This document shows, in pieces, positions 35,613-44,252 of a stretch of DNA of 64,000 nucleotides. Numbering within the stretch: position 1 is the first letter of the stretch; each line of letters starts with the position of its first letter. The notes beneath the pieces are model-generated. The model was not told the origin of the DNA. It made no database searches and saw nothing but the letters and a program-made list of their open reading frames with translations. The DNA is from Sporosarcina aquimarina (GTDB lineage: Bacteria > Bacillota > Bacilli > Bacillales_A > Planococcaceae), in the NCBI RefSeq assembly GCF_019748715.1, contig NZ_JACLBZ010000014.1:186001-250000 (forward strand), written 5' to 3'. Both the position numbers and the translations under genes were made by a program.

Positions 35613-35774
35613 GTAGAGGAAAGCAAGTATTTAGCGATTTGGATGGAAGGTAGAATGCTTTTTGGAGACCTTATGAAAACTATTCATCCACGAAATTGCA
35701 AAACTATAAAGACAGTAACGCGGTGAACCTATCAATTATACTGACACAAAGTCTAAAAGTTATATTGATTATTT

Positions 35775-36419
35775 TTATTTCGACGAACTATAAAGAGCGT
35801 TATCTAAAAAATACTTAAGCTTAGTAATATCTAGAAAATGAATGTAGCCCTGGTCATAATAAATCATTTCTTCTGCTTTCCATTGATTGATTATCTTATA
35901 GACGGTAACCCGGGATGTACCGATAAAGCGAGCTAGAGAAACTTGGCTTAATTTTACTTTAAAATCATTTTCTCGTAAGTGAAGCTTATACAGAAGATGA
36001 GCTAGTCTATAGTCAGCCGGTGCATTTAGAATGGATGTTGTCTCTGCCAACAACCGGACTTTTACTATTAAAGAATTCATCAACATATTGGCGGCTTCTG
36101 GAATATCTACACAAAGAAGATCAAAATCTTTTTTTGAAAAAAAATAAAGCGTTGAAGGAATAGTACTTGATGCTGTGGTAAAGTAGGGATTATGATTAAA
36201 GCCTTGTTCTCCTAGTAAATCCCCTGGCATTACATAATCGATATCCCTCTCGCTTCCTTGGTTGGATAAAAGACTGATTCTCACTTCGCCTTTTTCAAGA
36301 TAGTAGAAGCCTTGACCAATTTCACCTTGACGAAATAATACAGTGTTTTTATTAACATCAATCCTTTTTCCGTATCCACTATTAATAATATTTTTCCAAG
36401 TATATTGCTGTTCATTCAA
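35775..36419 (-). CDS. Crp/Fnr family transcriptional regulator 1
   Basis: The 214-residue protein has an N-terminal cyclic-nucleotide-binding-type beta barrel (about 18-115, GQGFYYLEKGEVRISLLS), a dimer helix, and a C-terminal HTH_Crp (VSLARFIGTSRVTVYKIINQ). No Fnr-type cysteine cluster is present, so it does not look like an iron-sulfur oxygen sensor; the effector is unknown. The start is TTG at 36419 after GAGGTG. It is divergent from regulator 2, 218 bp apart. Together they precede a catabolic locus with two Crp-like operators. Confidence 0.8.
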   Translation of the reverse strand: MNEQQYTWKNIINSGYGKRIDVNKNTVLFRQGEIGQGFYYLEKGEVRISLLSNQGSERDIDYVMPGDLLGEQGFNHNPYFTTASSTIPSTLYFFSKKDFDLLCVDIPEAANMLMNSLIVKVRLLAETTSILNAPADYRLAHLLYKLHLRENDFKVKLSQVSLARFIGTSRVTVYKIINQWKAEEMIYYDQGYIHFLDITKLKYFLDNALYSSSK

Positions 36420-36637
36420 CAGTTATCACCTCTATTAAGAAATGGATAGAAAACACTGCATAAAGAATTGGTACATTTTACTTTATTTTATCAGATAATA
36501 CTGATAACTACAATATTGTATGTAAATCGAATATAATTTAATATACTAGAACTTTCAGTCAAATAGTTGTCCTCATCGTTTGCGTATGTATAGTGTTTTA
36601 CAAATGACTTTTCTACCAATCGTATAGGAGGGTTTTT

Positions 36638-37240
36638 ATGTTTGATTCGTATCTTAAAGAAGGTAAGAGAATGTTTTTAAAAAAGAATACAGTGGTGTAT
36701 GAACAAGGAACAAAAGGCGCTGGATTTTATTATGTTGCAGACGGCATGGTAAAAATGAGCATGAAAGTGTTCGAAGGAAAAGAAAGGATACTTGAACTTG
36801 TTGATAGCGGAAAAACATTCGGTGAATTATCAATAGATCGTAAATGTTATGTTTCATCTGCTATCACAATGGAAAACTCAGTCATTTACTACTTGGAATA
36901 TAATAAAATTCAAGAGCTAGTTATGAAAGATAAAAGTGTTCGGAATATGTTTTATAGTTCAGTAATCGATAAGTTAAAACAACTTGGCGATATTATTCAG
37001 TATAAATCTCTTTCTGTAGAAGAACAGTTAGCACATTTATTGATAGGCATTTGCCGTGAAAATAATCATTATGAAATCCCTCTTAATCAACAACAACTAA
37101 CGAATTACACGGGCTTGACGCGTATAACAATTTATAAAATTACAAAGGAATGGAATGAAAAGAAACTTATAATAAAAAAAGAAGGTAAGCTGTTTATTCG
37201 GTGTCCGAAAAAGCTATTAGAATATGTAAGCGCTCTCTAG
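36638..37240 (+). CDS. Crp/Fnr family transcriptional regulator 2
   Basis: This 200-residue relative of regulator 1 has a sensor barrel (KGAGFYYVADGMVKMSMKVF) and HTH (LTNYTGLTRITIYKITKEW). It lacks an Fnr cysteine set. The GELSIDRKCYVSS segment replaces the canonical cAMP-binding loop. The ATG follows TAGGAGGG. It lies 163 bp upstream of the TPP-enzyme gene and is the best candidate to bind the paired palindromes there. A terminator overlaps its stop codon. Confidence 0.8.
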   Translation: MFDSYLKEGKRMFLKKNTVVYEQGTKGAGFYYVADGMVKMSMKVFEGKERILELVDSGKTFGELSIDRKCYVSSAITMENSVIYYLEYNKIQELVMKDKSVRNMFYSSVIDKLKQLGDIIQYKSLSVEEQLAHLLIGICRENNHYEIPLNQQQLTNYTGLTRITIYKITKEWNEKKLIIKKEGKLFIRCPKKLLEYVSAL

Positions 37241-37258
37241 TAAATGGAGAGCGTTTTT
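37231..37258 (+). terminator. terminator overlapping the end of regulator 2
   Basis: CGCTCTC / GAGAGCG followed by TTTTT. The 5' arm includes the last sense codons. Confidence 0.75.
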
Positions 37259-37307
37259 CTATTTAAGTGGACTAATAGTAATCGACAGCAACTGAAAAGA
37301 TAAAAGA

Positions 37308-37323
37308 TGTTAATAGGTTAACG
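37308..37323 (+). promoter_or_regulatory. Crp/Fnr-type palindromic operator, site 1
   Basis: TGTTAATAGGTTAACG: TGTTAA and TTAAC arms in 16-bp geometry (TGTTA-N6-TAAC). It lies about 22-25 bp upstream of TACTATAAAT (-10 region, 37345-37353), near position -41 of the presumed start. An almost identical copy precedes the cyclase gene. Confidence 0.6.
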
Positions 37324-37403
37324 GAAAAAGTAAGTGAGTGACGTTACTATAAATATATAAGAGATCATAACAATTGTCATGAAGGTAAAGAGAGGGGTTT
37401 AAT

Positions 37404-39179
37404 GTGATGACTACAAAGGATGCAGCAATCTTAAAAAGCCTGGACGAGCAGAAAGAGAGACAGCCGAGCAAGTATACAACGAGTACGGCGTTTTTAGAAT
37501 CACTACAAGAAGCTGGGGTTTCATATATTTTTGCCAACTTGGGAAGCGACCATCCAGCAATAATTGAGAGTTTAGCGCAAGCAAAAAAAGATAATAAAAA
37601 ACTGCCTAAGTTGATTACTTGTCCCCACGAAATGGTTGCGATGAGTGCTGCACATGGCTATGCACAGCTAACAGGTGAACCGCAAGCCGTCTTGGTTCAC
37701 GTGGAATGTGGAACGCAAAACATTGGGGGGGCAATTCATAATGCCTTCAAAGGAAGAATCCCCGTACTTGTCTTTGCAGGTGCTTCTCCGTATACGCAAG
37801 AAAATGAATTGTTAGGAAGTAGAAATGAGTTTATTCATTGGATTCAAGACGTATTTGATCAACGCGGAATCATGCGAGGATATTCAAAGTATGATAACGA
37901 AATTCGCACTGGTAAAAATGTTAAACAACTCGTTCACCGTGCTTTGCAATTCGCTAAAAGCGAGCCAAGAGGTCCTGTTTATTTGATGGGTCCGCGTGAA
38001 GCAATGGAAGAAGTAACTGAACCCATAACGATTAATACAGATCTTTGGGAACCGATATCTCCTAGCGCAATCCCGCCAAAAGATATCGAGGAAATAGCCG
38101 AAGATTTAACGAGGTCCAAAAAACCACTTATCATTACATCTTATTTAGGAAGAAATCCGGCAGCTGTTGGAGATCTTGTGCAATTGAGTAACCGTTTGGC
38201 GATACCTGTAATCGAATCGGTATCCAATGCGATGAATTTCCCAGCGGATCATCCGATGCATTGCGGTCATCAATGGAATACTGCAGAGCAAAATGAACTG
38301 CTGGCGGAAGCTGATTTTGTCCTTGTATTAGATAGCGATGTGCCGTGGATTCCTATGAAAAATAAACCATCAGAAGAAGCGACAATTTATTATATTGACA
38401 TGGATCCATTGAAGGAGGAAATGCCGTTATGGTATATCCCTTCCAAAAGTTTTTTTAAAGCAGACACAAAAGTAGCGCTTCAACAATTAAATGAGCAGCT
38501 TAACAGTGTGCAAATATGTGAAGAAACAATCCAGAGCCGCAGAGAGAAAATTACTGCAATTCATGAGGAAAATAAAGCAGAGAATCTTCGTTTAGAAGAA
38601 CCCACAGAAAATGTGATTACACCTGAATACCTCAGCGCATGTGTTCGTGAAATTATTGATGAAGACACGATTGTGTTGAACGAGGGCATTTCAAATTATA
38701 AAACGATTTGTACTCATATTGGCCCTAGAAAACCCGGTACACTCCATGGAAGTGGTGCAGGCTCGTTAGGGTGGAACGGGGGCGCAGCGATTGGGATGAA
38801 GCTGGCTAATCCGGATAAAACAGTTGTCAGCCTAACAGGTGACGGTTCTTACCTGTTTAGCATTCCATCCGTCGTCCATTGGATGGCTCGAAAGTACAAT
38901 ACTCCATTCCTAACAGTAATTTATAACAATACTGGATGGAAATCACCGAAACTTTCGACATTAGGAGTGCATCCCGACGGCATTGCAAATGCTATGGATG
39001 AATTCGGAGTAAACTTTGATCCTCCCGCTGACTTGGCTAAAATAGCGGAGGCTGCAGGTAACGCATTTGCGCTAATAGTGACAAAACCCGAAGAGTTAAA
39101 AATTGCATTAGATGAGGCGTTTAAAGTGGTAAAAGAAGGTCGTGCCGCTGTAGTAGATGTAATGATTCCGACAGTTTAA
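37404..39179 (+). CDS. thiamine pyrophosphate-dependent enzyme (acetolactate synthase/decarboxylase-like)
   Basis: The 591-residue protein has all three TPP-enzyme domains: Pyr domain with the catalytic glutamate in CPHEMVA (E76), central domain (about 210-350), and PP domain with the cofactor signature GDGS (G479-D480-G481) ending in YNN. It is therefore likely active as a 2-oxo acid decarboxylase, carboligase or C-C lyase; the family cannot be named more exactly. SD GAGGGG fits either GTG 37404 or ATG 37407. An operator precedes it. It lies beside a cyclase-family hydrolase and an aldehyde dehydrogenase, so an aldehyde product is a reasonable guess. Confidence 0.75.
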   Translation: MMTTKDAAILKSLDEQKERQPSKYTTSTAFLESLQEAGVSYIFANLGSDHPAIIESLAQAKKDNKKLPKLITCPHEMVAMSAAHGYAQLTGEPQAVLVHVECGTQNIGGAIHNAFKGRIPVLVFAGASPYTQENELLGSRNEFIHWIQDVFDQRGIMRGYSKYDNEIRTGKNVKQLVHRALQFAKSEPRGPVYLMGPREAMEEVTEPITINTDLWEPISPSAIPPKDIEEIAEDLTRSKKPLIITSYLGRNPAAVGDLVQLSNRLAIPVIESVSNAMNFPADHPMHCGHQWNTAEQNELLAEADFVLVLDSDVPWIPMKNKPSEEATIYYIDMDPLKEEMPLWYIPSKSFFKADTKVALQQLNEQLNSVQICEETIQSRREKITAIHEENKAENLRLEEPTENVITPEYLSACVREIIDEDTIVLNEGISNYKTICTHIGPRKPGTLHGSGAGSLGWNGGAAIGMKLANPDKTVVSLTGDGSYLFSIPSVVHWMARKYNTPFLTVIYNNTGWKSPKLSTLGVHPDGIANAMDEFGVNFDPPADLAKIAEAAGNAFALIVTKPEELKIALDEAFKVVKEGRAAVVDVMIPTV

Positions 39180-39214
39180 CTATTTAATTTCCAACGGACT
39201 GAAAACTGGAAAAA

Positions 39215-39230
39215 TGTTAATAGGTTAACA
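39215..39230 (+). promoter_or_regulatory. Crp/Fnr-type palindromic operator, site 2
   Basis: TGTTAATAGGTTAACA, a perfect 6-4-6 palindrome. It shares with site 1 the preceding ACTGAAAA as well as the 15-base core. TATAAA (39250-39255) lies about 20 bp downstream. Confidence 0.65.
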
Positions 39231-39301
39231 ATCTTTAAAGTTAATAAGATATAAAATGAAGTAAGCAATAAATATTAAATGGAAGATACGGGGGTAATAG
39301 G

Positions 39302-40111
39302 ATGGATGTTCAATCGCAAGTATTACACAAAACATCGCATGATCAATCACACGTATTAAGCCAATTACTAGGAAGTATTGTAAATGATTCAATTGAAGTC
39401 GTAGATATGACGCAAGTATTGAACGAAGATACACCAGTAATTCAACTTCCAGAACCATTTAAGAACACGGGCGGTTTTCAGTTTAAACAGCTTTCTAAAT
39501 ACGATGAAACAGGGCCTGTATGCTATTGGAATGATTTTGTCGCAGGTGAGCACTGTGGTACACATTTCGATGCACCGAATCATTGGGTAACAGGCAGAGA
39601 AAATGCAAGTGTAGATAAGATCCCAGTAAAAAATCTGATTGGAGAAGCACGAGTCATTAATATTAAAGAAAAGTGTATAGAGAACCCGGATTATTGTTTA
39701 ACAGTTGAAGATATAGAAGAATACGAAGCAGAATTCGGACAAATACCTAAGCATTCCTGGGTATTGCTATATACGGGTTGGGCGGAGTATCTAAACAGTG
39801 AAAAATATTTCAATACAGATAGAGATGGTTTGTCACATACGCCTGGATTTACACCGGAAGCATCCCGTTTTCTTGTCGAACGCGATATTTTAGGAGTAGG
39901 TGTAGAGACAGTAGGCACTGATGCGGGGATTGCCCATACTTTCGATCCTCCATTTCCAAGCCATCATATTATGCACCAAGCAAATAAATATGGTTTAGCA
40001 CAGTTGACGAACGTTGATAAGCTTCCGCCTAAAGGAGCGGTCCTAATTGCGGCCCCGTTAAAAATAGAAAATGGGAGTGGAAGCCCAATTAGAGCCATCG
40101 CTTTAGTTTAA
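39302..40111 (+). CDS. cyclase family metal-dependent hydrolase (kynurenine formamidase-like)
   Basis: The 269-residue protein has the family metal motif HCGTHFDAPNH (H84, H88, D90, H94), the second-half motif GVGVETVGTDAG, and a late PFPSHH segment. Relatives include KynB arylformamidase, isatin hydrolase and other ring- or amide-opening hydrolases, all Mn- or Zn-dependent. Substrate unknown. The ATG at 39302 is preceded by a weak GGGGG. It has its own promoter and operator site 2, so it is probably co-regulated, not simply co-transcribed, with the TPP enzyme. Confidence 0.75.
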   Translation: MDVQSQVLHKTSHDQSHVLSQLLGSIVNDSIEVVDMTQVLNEDTPVIQLPEPFKNTGGFQFKQLSKYDETGPVCYWNDFVAGEHCGTHFDAPNHWVTGRENASVDKIPVKNLIGEARVINIKEKCIENPDYCLTVEDIEEYEAEFGQIPKHSWVLLYTGWAEYLNSEKYFNTDRDGLSHTPGFTPEASRFLVERDILGVGVETVGTDAGIAHTFDPPFPSHHIMHQANKYGLAQLTNVDKLPPKGAVLIAAPLKIENGSGSPIRAIALV

Positions 40112-40193
40112 TGCAGTGCTAAATTTAAACCCGATAAAAAATAGATAAACCCCAGAATAAATTGTTGATTTTATATTAATGGAGGAGATTTAT

Positions 40194-41684
40194 ATGCAAA
40201 CAATTAAAGCAAACACAAACGAAATCACATTAGATAGCCAATACGGTTCTTTTATTAATGGTGAATTTGTTGAGTCGGCAAATGGTTATATTGATGCAAT
40301 TAATCCAGCAACCGGTGCCGTACTGTCCAAAATAGCTAGAGGGAATAAAGAAGATGTGGACCTTGCAGTAAAGGCTGCAAATGAAGCATTTAAAACATGG
40401 TCAACTCTATCAGTGGAAGAACGTGCAGCATATCTTCACAAAGTTGCGGACGCACTAGAAGAAAACACAGCACGATTGTCTATGATTGAATGCTTAGATA
40501 CAGGCCGTCCTATAAATGAATTTGGGCTAGATTATGATATTGCAGTAAAACAATTCCGATACTTCGCTTCTGCGATTTTAACTTATGAAGGTACTTCAAG
40601 ACCACTTCCTAATGGTCAGTTGATTGTACAGAAAGATCCTTTAGGTGTTTGTGCACAAATTATTCCATGGAATGTTCCGATGATAATGGTTTCTTTCAAA
40701 CTGGCACCTGCTCTTGCAGCAGGTAACACAATTGTCATGAAGCCCGCTGAAGATGCGAGTTTATCTACTTTGGAATTTGCTAAAATCCTTAAAGATATTC
40801 TACCGAAAGGCGTCGTGAACTTTGTTACAGGTTACGGTATTGAGGCCGGAGATGCGCTTATTAACCATAAGGATGTTCATAAACTTTCTTTTACGGGCAG
40901 TGTAGGCGTAGGCCGGTTAGTTGGTAAGATAGCTGGTGAAAGACTGTTGCCGGTAACTCTTGAATTGGGTGGAAAGTCTCCGCATATCGTCTTCCCAGAC
41001 GTCAATATTGATGATGCTGTAGAAAACACTACTCTAGGTTACTGCTTATTTAATGGACAAAGTTGTATTCTTGGTTCTCGTTTATTCGTCCATGACGATA
41101 TCTATGATGAATTTGTTGAGAAGTTAGTTGCAAGAGCAAAAGAAGTTAAAGTGGGCGATCCAACTGATCCATCTACTCGAGTCAGTGCGCTTATCAATGA
41201 AAAGCAGGGAAAACGTGTATTAGGCTATATTGATATCGCTAAAGAAGAAGGAGCAAAACTTTTAGCAGGAGGCAACCGCGTAACTGTTCCTAATAATGAA
41301 CACGGTTACTTCATAGAACCGACGATTTTTGAAGCAACGAATGAGATGAGAATTTCACAAGAAGAGATTTTCGGACCCGTGATTACAGTTATGCGTTGGA
41401 ATGATGTGGATACGGTCATTAAAGAAGCAAATGATGTGGAGTACGGTTTGGCGGCGGGTATTATGACGAATGATTTTAAGGCCGCATTGGATACTGCACA
41501 AAAAATGCAGGCTGGAAGTGTCTGGATTAATCAATATTTTAACTTCCAAACAGGAGCCCCTTTTGGAGGTTACAAAGACAGTGGCGTAGGAAGAGAATAT
41601 GGCAAGGAAGCCTTAAGTGAATATACGCAAACAAAGACAATAGCGGCGAATTTCAACTTACCGCCGGCTGGTTTTTTTAAATAA
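40194..41684 (+). CDS. NAD(P)-dependent aldehyde dehydrogenase
   Basis: The 496-residue ALDH has the cofactor motif FTGSVGVGRLVGK, catalytic E257 in LELGGKSP, and the nucleophile C291 in NGQSCILGSR, 34 residues later as in the family. It oxidises an aldehyde to an acid. The frame begins at 40179, but GGAGGAG (40181-40187) fits the ATG at 40194. It is probably the oxidising step after the TPP enzyme. The ridA-like gene follows 102 bp later. Exact substrate class unknown; 2-aminomuconate or hydroxymuconate semialdehyde dehydrogenases share the NGQ-C context only loosely. Confidence 0.85.
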   Translation: MQTIKANTNEITLDSQYGSFINGEFVESANGYIDAINPATGAVLSKIARGNKEDVDLAVKAANEAFKTWSTLSVEERAAYLHKVADALEENTARLSMIECLDTGRPINEFGLDYDIAVKQFRYFASAILTYEGTSRPLPNGQLIVQKDPLGVCAQIIPWNVPMIMVSFKLAPALAAGNTIVMKPAEDASLSTLEFAKILKDILPKGVVNFVTGYGIEAGDALINHKDVHKLSFTGSVGVGRLVGKIAGERLLPVTLELGGKSPHIVFPDVNIDDAVENTTLGYCLFNGQSCILGSRLFVHDDIYDEFVEKLVARAKEVKVGDPTDPSTRVSALINEKQGKRVLGYIDIAKEEGAKLLAGGNRVTVPNNEHGYFIEPTIFEATNEMRISQEEIFGPVITVMRWNDVDTVIKEANDVEYGLAAGIMTNDFKAALDTAQKMQAGSVWINQYFNFQTGAPFGGYKDSGVGREYGKEALSEYTQTKTIAANFNLPPAGFFK

Positions 41685-41720
41685 GTCGTTTGTATTTGAA
41701 GGATCTTTGTGTAAGAAATT

Positions 41721-41740
41721 TTGAATGTTTAAGCATTCAT
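41721..41740 (+). promoter_or_regulatory. FadR-box-like palindrome before the RidA gene
   Basis: TTGAATGTTTAAGCATTCAT has perfect TGAATG / CATTCA arms with the spacing of a FadR box, but 3 mismatches in the 18-bp core. It may belong to another factor. Confidence 0.35.
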
Positions 41741-41786
41741 AATGATATCATGTACCAGTATCCGCCAATGACAGAGGGGGAGCCCA

Positions 41787-42191
41787 ATGCAAAGTTTGCA
41801 ACGCGAAATTATTAATCCAAGTTCAATTCACGACCCGATCGGATATACCCACATCACGATCCCTAAAGGGAAAAAGATTGTTTTCATTGCTGGACAAGTA
41901 GCATGGGATAAAAATTTGCAAGTAGTAGAAGTGGGCGATCTGGCTAAACAAACAGATATGGTCTATCAAAATATTGAACAAGCTTTAATTGAAATAGGAG
42001 CAACTTGGGATCATATTGCGAAGACAACAATCTTTACAACCCAGCCGCACGAATATGAAATAATAGGAAGTGTAACTGCAAAGTACTTTGGAGATATCCC
42101 TCCACCCTCCCAAACTATAGTTGGTGTAATGGGGCTAGCGCTTCCGGAGTTCCTAATCGAGATCGAAGTGACTGTAGTAATGGAGGAATAA
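41787..42191 (+). CDS. RidA/YjgF-family protein lacking the canonical arginine
   Basis: The 134-residue chorismate-mutase-fold protein would form a trimer. True RidA enzymes hydrolyse reactive enamines/imines with an arginine in a P-x-R-T segment near residue 105. Here that segment reads PPPSQTIVGV, with Gln (Q109) in its place, so canonical imine deaminase activity is doubtful. It resembles Rid subgroups that sit in catabolic operons, some of which deaminate 2-aminomuconate-type products. GAGGGGGAG precedes the ATG. It lies downstream of the ALDH gene but has its own upstream palindrome. Confidence 0.75.
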   Translation: MQSLQREIINPSSIHDPIGYTHITIPKGKKIVFIAGQVAWDKNLQVVEVGDLAKQTDMVYQNIEQALIEIGATWDHIAKTTIFTTQPHEYEIIGSVTAKYFGDIPPPSQTIVGVMGLALPEFLIEIEVTVVMEE

Positions 42192-42591
42192 AAATAGTAC
42201 CCTGCAAATGATGAGGGGAAAGGAAAACCCTCAATCAAACAACGCATAATCGAACGCAACACCACTTTGTTACGATCAACGTATCAAAGTGGTGCTTTCT
42301 CGCGAAGAGGGCCTGTGAGAAAGCTTACATACTCATGTTTGCTGAAACTCGTATGAATTATTAAACAAACTATATTCTTTTATCTATTTAACATTATAGA
42401 TACCCCCAATACTGTTTCCATTATGATCAACACGATGCAAGGCATGCTTGATCTAGAAAAAGAATGCTTTTAAGTAGGCGACAATAACCATTCCTTTATT
42501 CGCAAAGACTTTACCTCATTCAATGAATAAAAAATTCCTATTTGGACAAACTTTACGTACACTATTGGGAATAAAGGGGAGGTGTGTCTCT
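42192..42591 (+). other. 400-bp gap with hairpins between the RidA-like gene and cdaS
   Basis: It holds a hairpin TGAGGGG / CCCTCA (about 42211-42231), a strong terminator CACCACTTTG / CAAAGTGGTG (42260-42294), and then 290 AT-rich bases. An upstream ATG at 42523 is in frame with cdaS but has no SD. Confidence 0.6.
42260..42299 (+). terminator. terminator after the RidA-like gene
   Basis: A perfect 10-bp stem with a 15-nt loop, followed by CTTTCT; the U-tract is modest. Confidence 0.65.
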
Positions 42592-43212
42592 ATGGATAAT
42601 TTAAATTGTGATTTTACACCGATGAAGAGAACATTAACCGAAGATATTCGCCAAGTTATTTCGGCATTACAAAATAATGTAGAAGCAATGAACGCTGAAA
42701 ATTTCTGTGTACTTGGAGATTTCGAGGAAATTAAAGAGGCTTTTTTAAGCATTGAAATGAGAGCGGCTACTTTTTATTTGAACTGTTATTTGTCTCCGTT
42801 TACAGATAAGTATCCGGAAATATCACAGTGCATTCAAAATATGTCTAAGCGAAGACATGGCGGATTAATTGTAATTCAGCGTGAAGATCCTCTTGAATCT
42901 TTGGTGACATCAGGAATACCGATAGGCGCAGAATTAACTCATACTTTATTGGAATCAATTTTTTTCCCCGGTAATCCACTTCATGATGGAGCTGTGATGG
43001 TGAACTTTAATCACATCGTTTCAGCGACAAATGTTCTGCCGTTATCAGACAGATTTACAGGTGACAAAAAGCTGGGTACCCGACATCGTGCTGCTTTAGG
43101 ATTATCCGAACGAAGCGACGCGCTTGTACTTGTAGTATCTGAAGAAACGGGAAGAGTTTCATTTGCTATTAATGGACAACTCCATCCTATAACTTCTCAT
43201 GGAGCTCTATAA
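42592..43212 (+). CDS. cdaS: sporulation-type diadenylate cyclase (CdaS-like)
   Basis: This 206-residue protein makes c-di-AMP from two ATP. The DAC domain has the DGA motif (LHDGAVMV, 132-134) and GTRHR (162-166), both required. The N-terminal 70 residues are two helices of the kind that autoinhibit CdaS. The size matches B. subtilis CdaS (about 207), not the membrane CdaA or DisA. ATG 42592 follows GGGGAGG with good spacing; the frame runs up to 42523. In B. subtilis it is made in the forespore and affects germination. Its placement within catabolic genes is unusual. Confidence 0.85.
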   Translation: MDNLNCDFTPMKRTLTEDIRQVISALQNNVEAMNAENFCVLGDFEEIKEAFLSIEMRAATFYLNCYLSPFTDKYPEISQCIQNMSKRRHGGLIVIQREDPLESLVTSGIPIGAELTHTLLESIFFPGNPLHDGAVMVNFNHIVSATNVLPLSDRFTGDKKLGTRHRAALGLSERSDALVLVVSEETGRVSFAINGQLHPITSHGAL

Positions 43213-43291
43213 ACATAACATGCAAGACACAATTTCTTGTATGTTGGAATAAAATTAACATTTTTTAAAAATCATAAAACAGAATTTCCAG

Positions 43292-43325
43292 CCCTTTCTT
43301 TCTATCTAGAAGAAAAGGGTTTTTT
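43292..43325 (+). terminator. terminator after cdaS
   Basis: CCCTTTCTT pairs with AAGAAAAGGG (one bulge), then six T. Confidence 0.65.
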
Positions 43326-43484
43326 CATGTGCACCAACAAGGTGAAACCTCTTCAGCCTTCTTATCGGACAAATTTCATTGTTGCTCATTTGCAAAATAC
43401 AAATTAAAGTAAAGGATAGATACTTATAGATTAAGATATTAACTAATACCTAATAAACTATGTAAGCACATCGGAGGAATTGTA

Positions 43485-44240
43485 TTGGATAATAAAAACA
43501 AAACAGTGGTTCGATCAATGGATGTCTTAAATCTATTCATTAACCATGCAGAACTGACATTTCAAGAAATCATAGATTACTCGGGTATCCCAAAAACATC
43601 TGTTTACCGCATGCTTCGGTCACTTGAGGAAATGGGTTTTCTCGTGAAGGGGGAGGATTCAAAATATCGATTGGGACTTATATTTCTGAAGTTTGGTCAT
43701 TTGGTCTCTTCTAGGATGAATATTCGTGCCATCGCGTATCCGATCATGCAGGCTCTTCATCAAGAAGTGAATGAAGCAGTGAATCTTATCATAAAACAAA
43801 ATGATGAAGCCATTTACATAGAAAAAATTGATACACACCAGAAAGTTCGGCTTTACACAGCGATAGGAAGAAGAAGTCCTTTATACGCCGGAGCCTGTTC
43901 TCGTGCCATTCTTTCATTCTTACCGGATACGGAAATTGATGACTATCTTGATTCGATTGAGCTGACATCTTTTGGCAGGGGCTCTATTACAGATAAAACA
44001 CAACTTCGAGAAACGATTAATCAAGCAAGAATAGATGGGTATACTGTCAGTCATTCTGAATTGGAAAACCATACATCCGCGATCGCAGCTCCTATCTTTG
44101 ACCATAAAGGAGATGTCATTGCGGGAATCAGTGTTGCAGGGATCGAAGCAAATTATCAAGGAGAAAAGATTCAATATTTTGCAGAAAAAACGCTAGAAGC
44201 GGCAAAAAAAATATCAATGCACTTAGGCCACGATGAATAG
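43485..44240 (+). CDS. kipR: IclR-family regulator (KipR-like)
   Basis: The 251-residue protein has an N-terminal winged helix (LTFQEIIDYSGIPKTSVYRM) and the C-terminal IclR effector domain (RRSPLYAGACSRAILSFLP, GISVAGIEA). In B. subtilis the kip operon carries an IclR repressor, KipR, and this gene is next to kipA and kipI, so I name it by context. The start is TTG at 43485 after GGAGGA. It should act on the two related palindromes between kipI and pxpA. The effector is unknown, perhaps 5-oxoproline or glutamate. Confidence 0.75.
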   Translation: MDNKNKTVVRSMDVLNLFINHAELTFQEIIDYSGIPKTSVYRMLRSLEEMGFLVKGEDSKYRLGLIFLKFGHLVSSRMNIRAIAYPIMQALHQEVNEAVNLIIKQNDEAIYIEKIDTHQKVRLYTAIGRRSPLYAGACSRAILSFLPDTEIDDYLDSIELTSFGRGSITDKTQLRETINQARIDGYTVSHSELENHTSAIAAPIFDHKGDVIAGISVAGIEANYQGEKIQYFAEKTLEAAKKISMHLGHDE

Positions 44241-44252
44241 TGCCTTGAAGAG

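Noticed and set aside
42510-42530. CATTCAATGAATA as a FadR box before cdaS
   Set aside because: The half-sites are in the wrong orientation and spacing.
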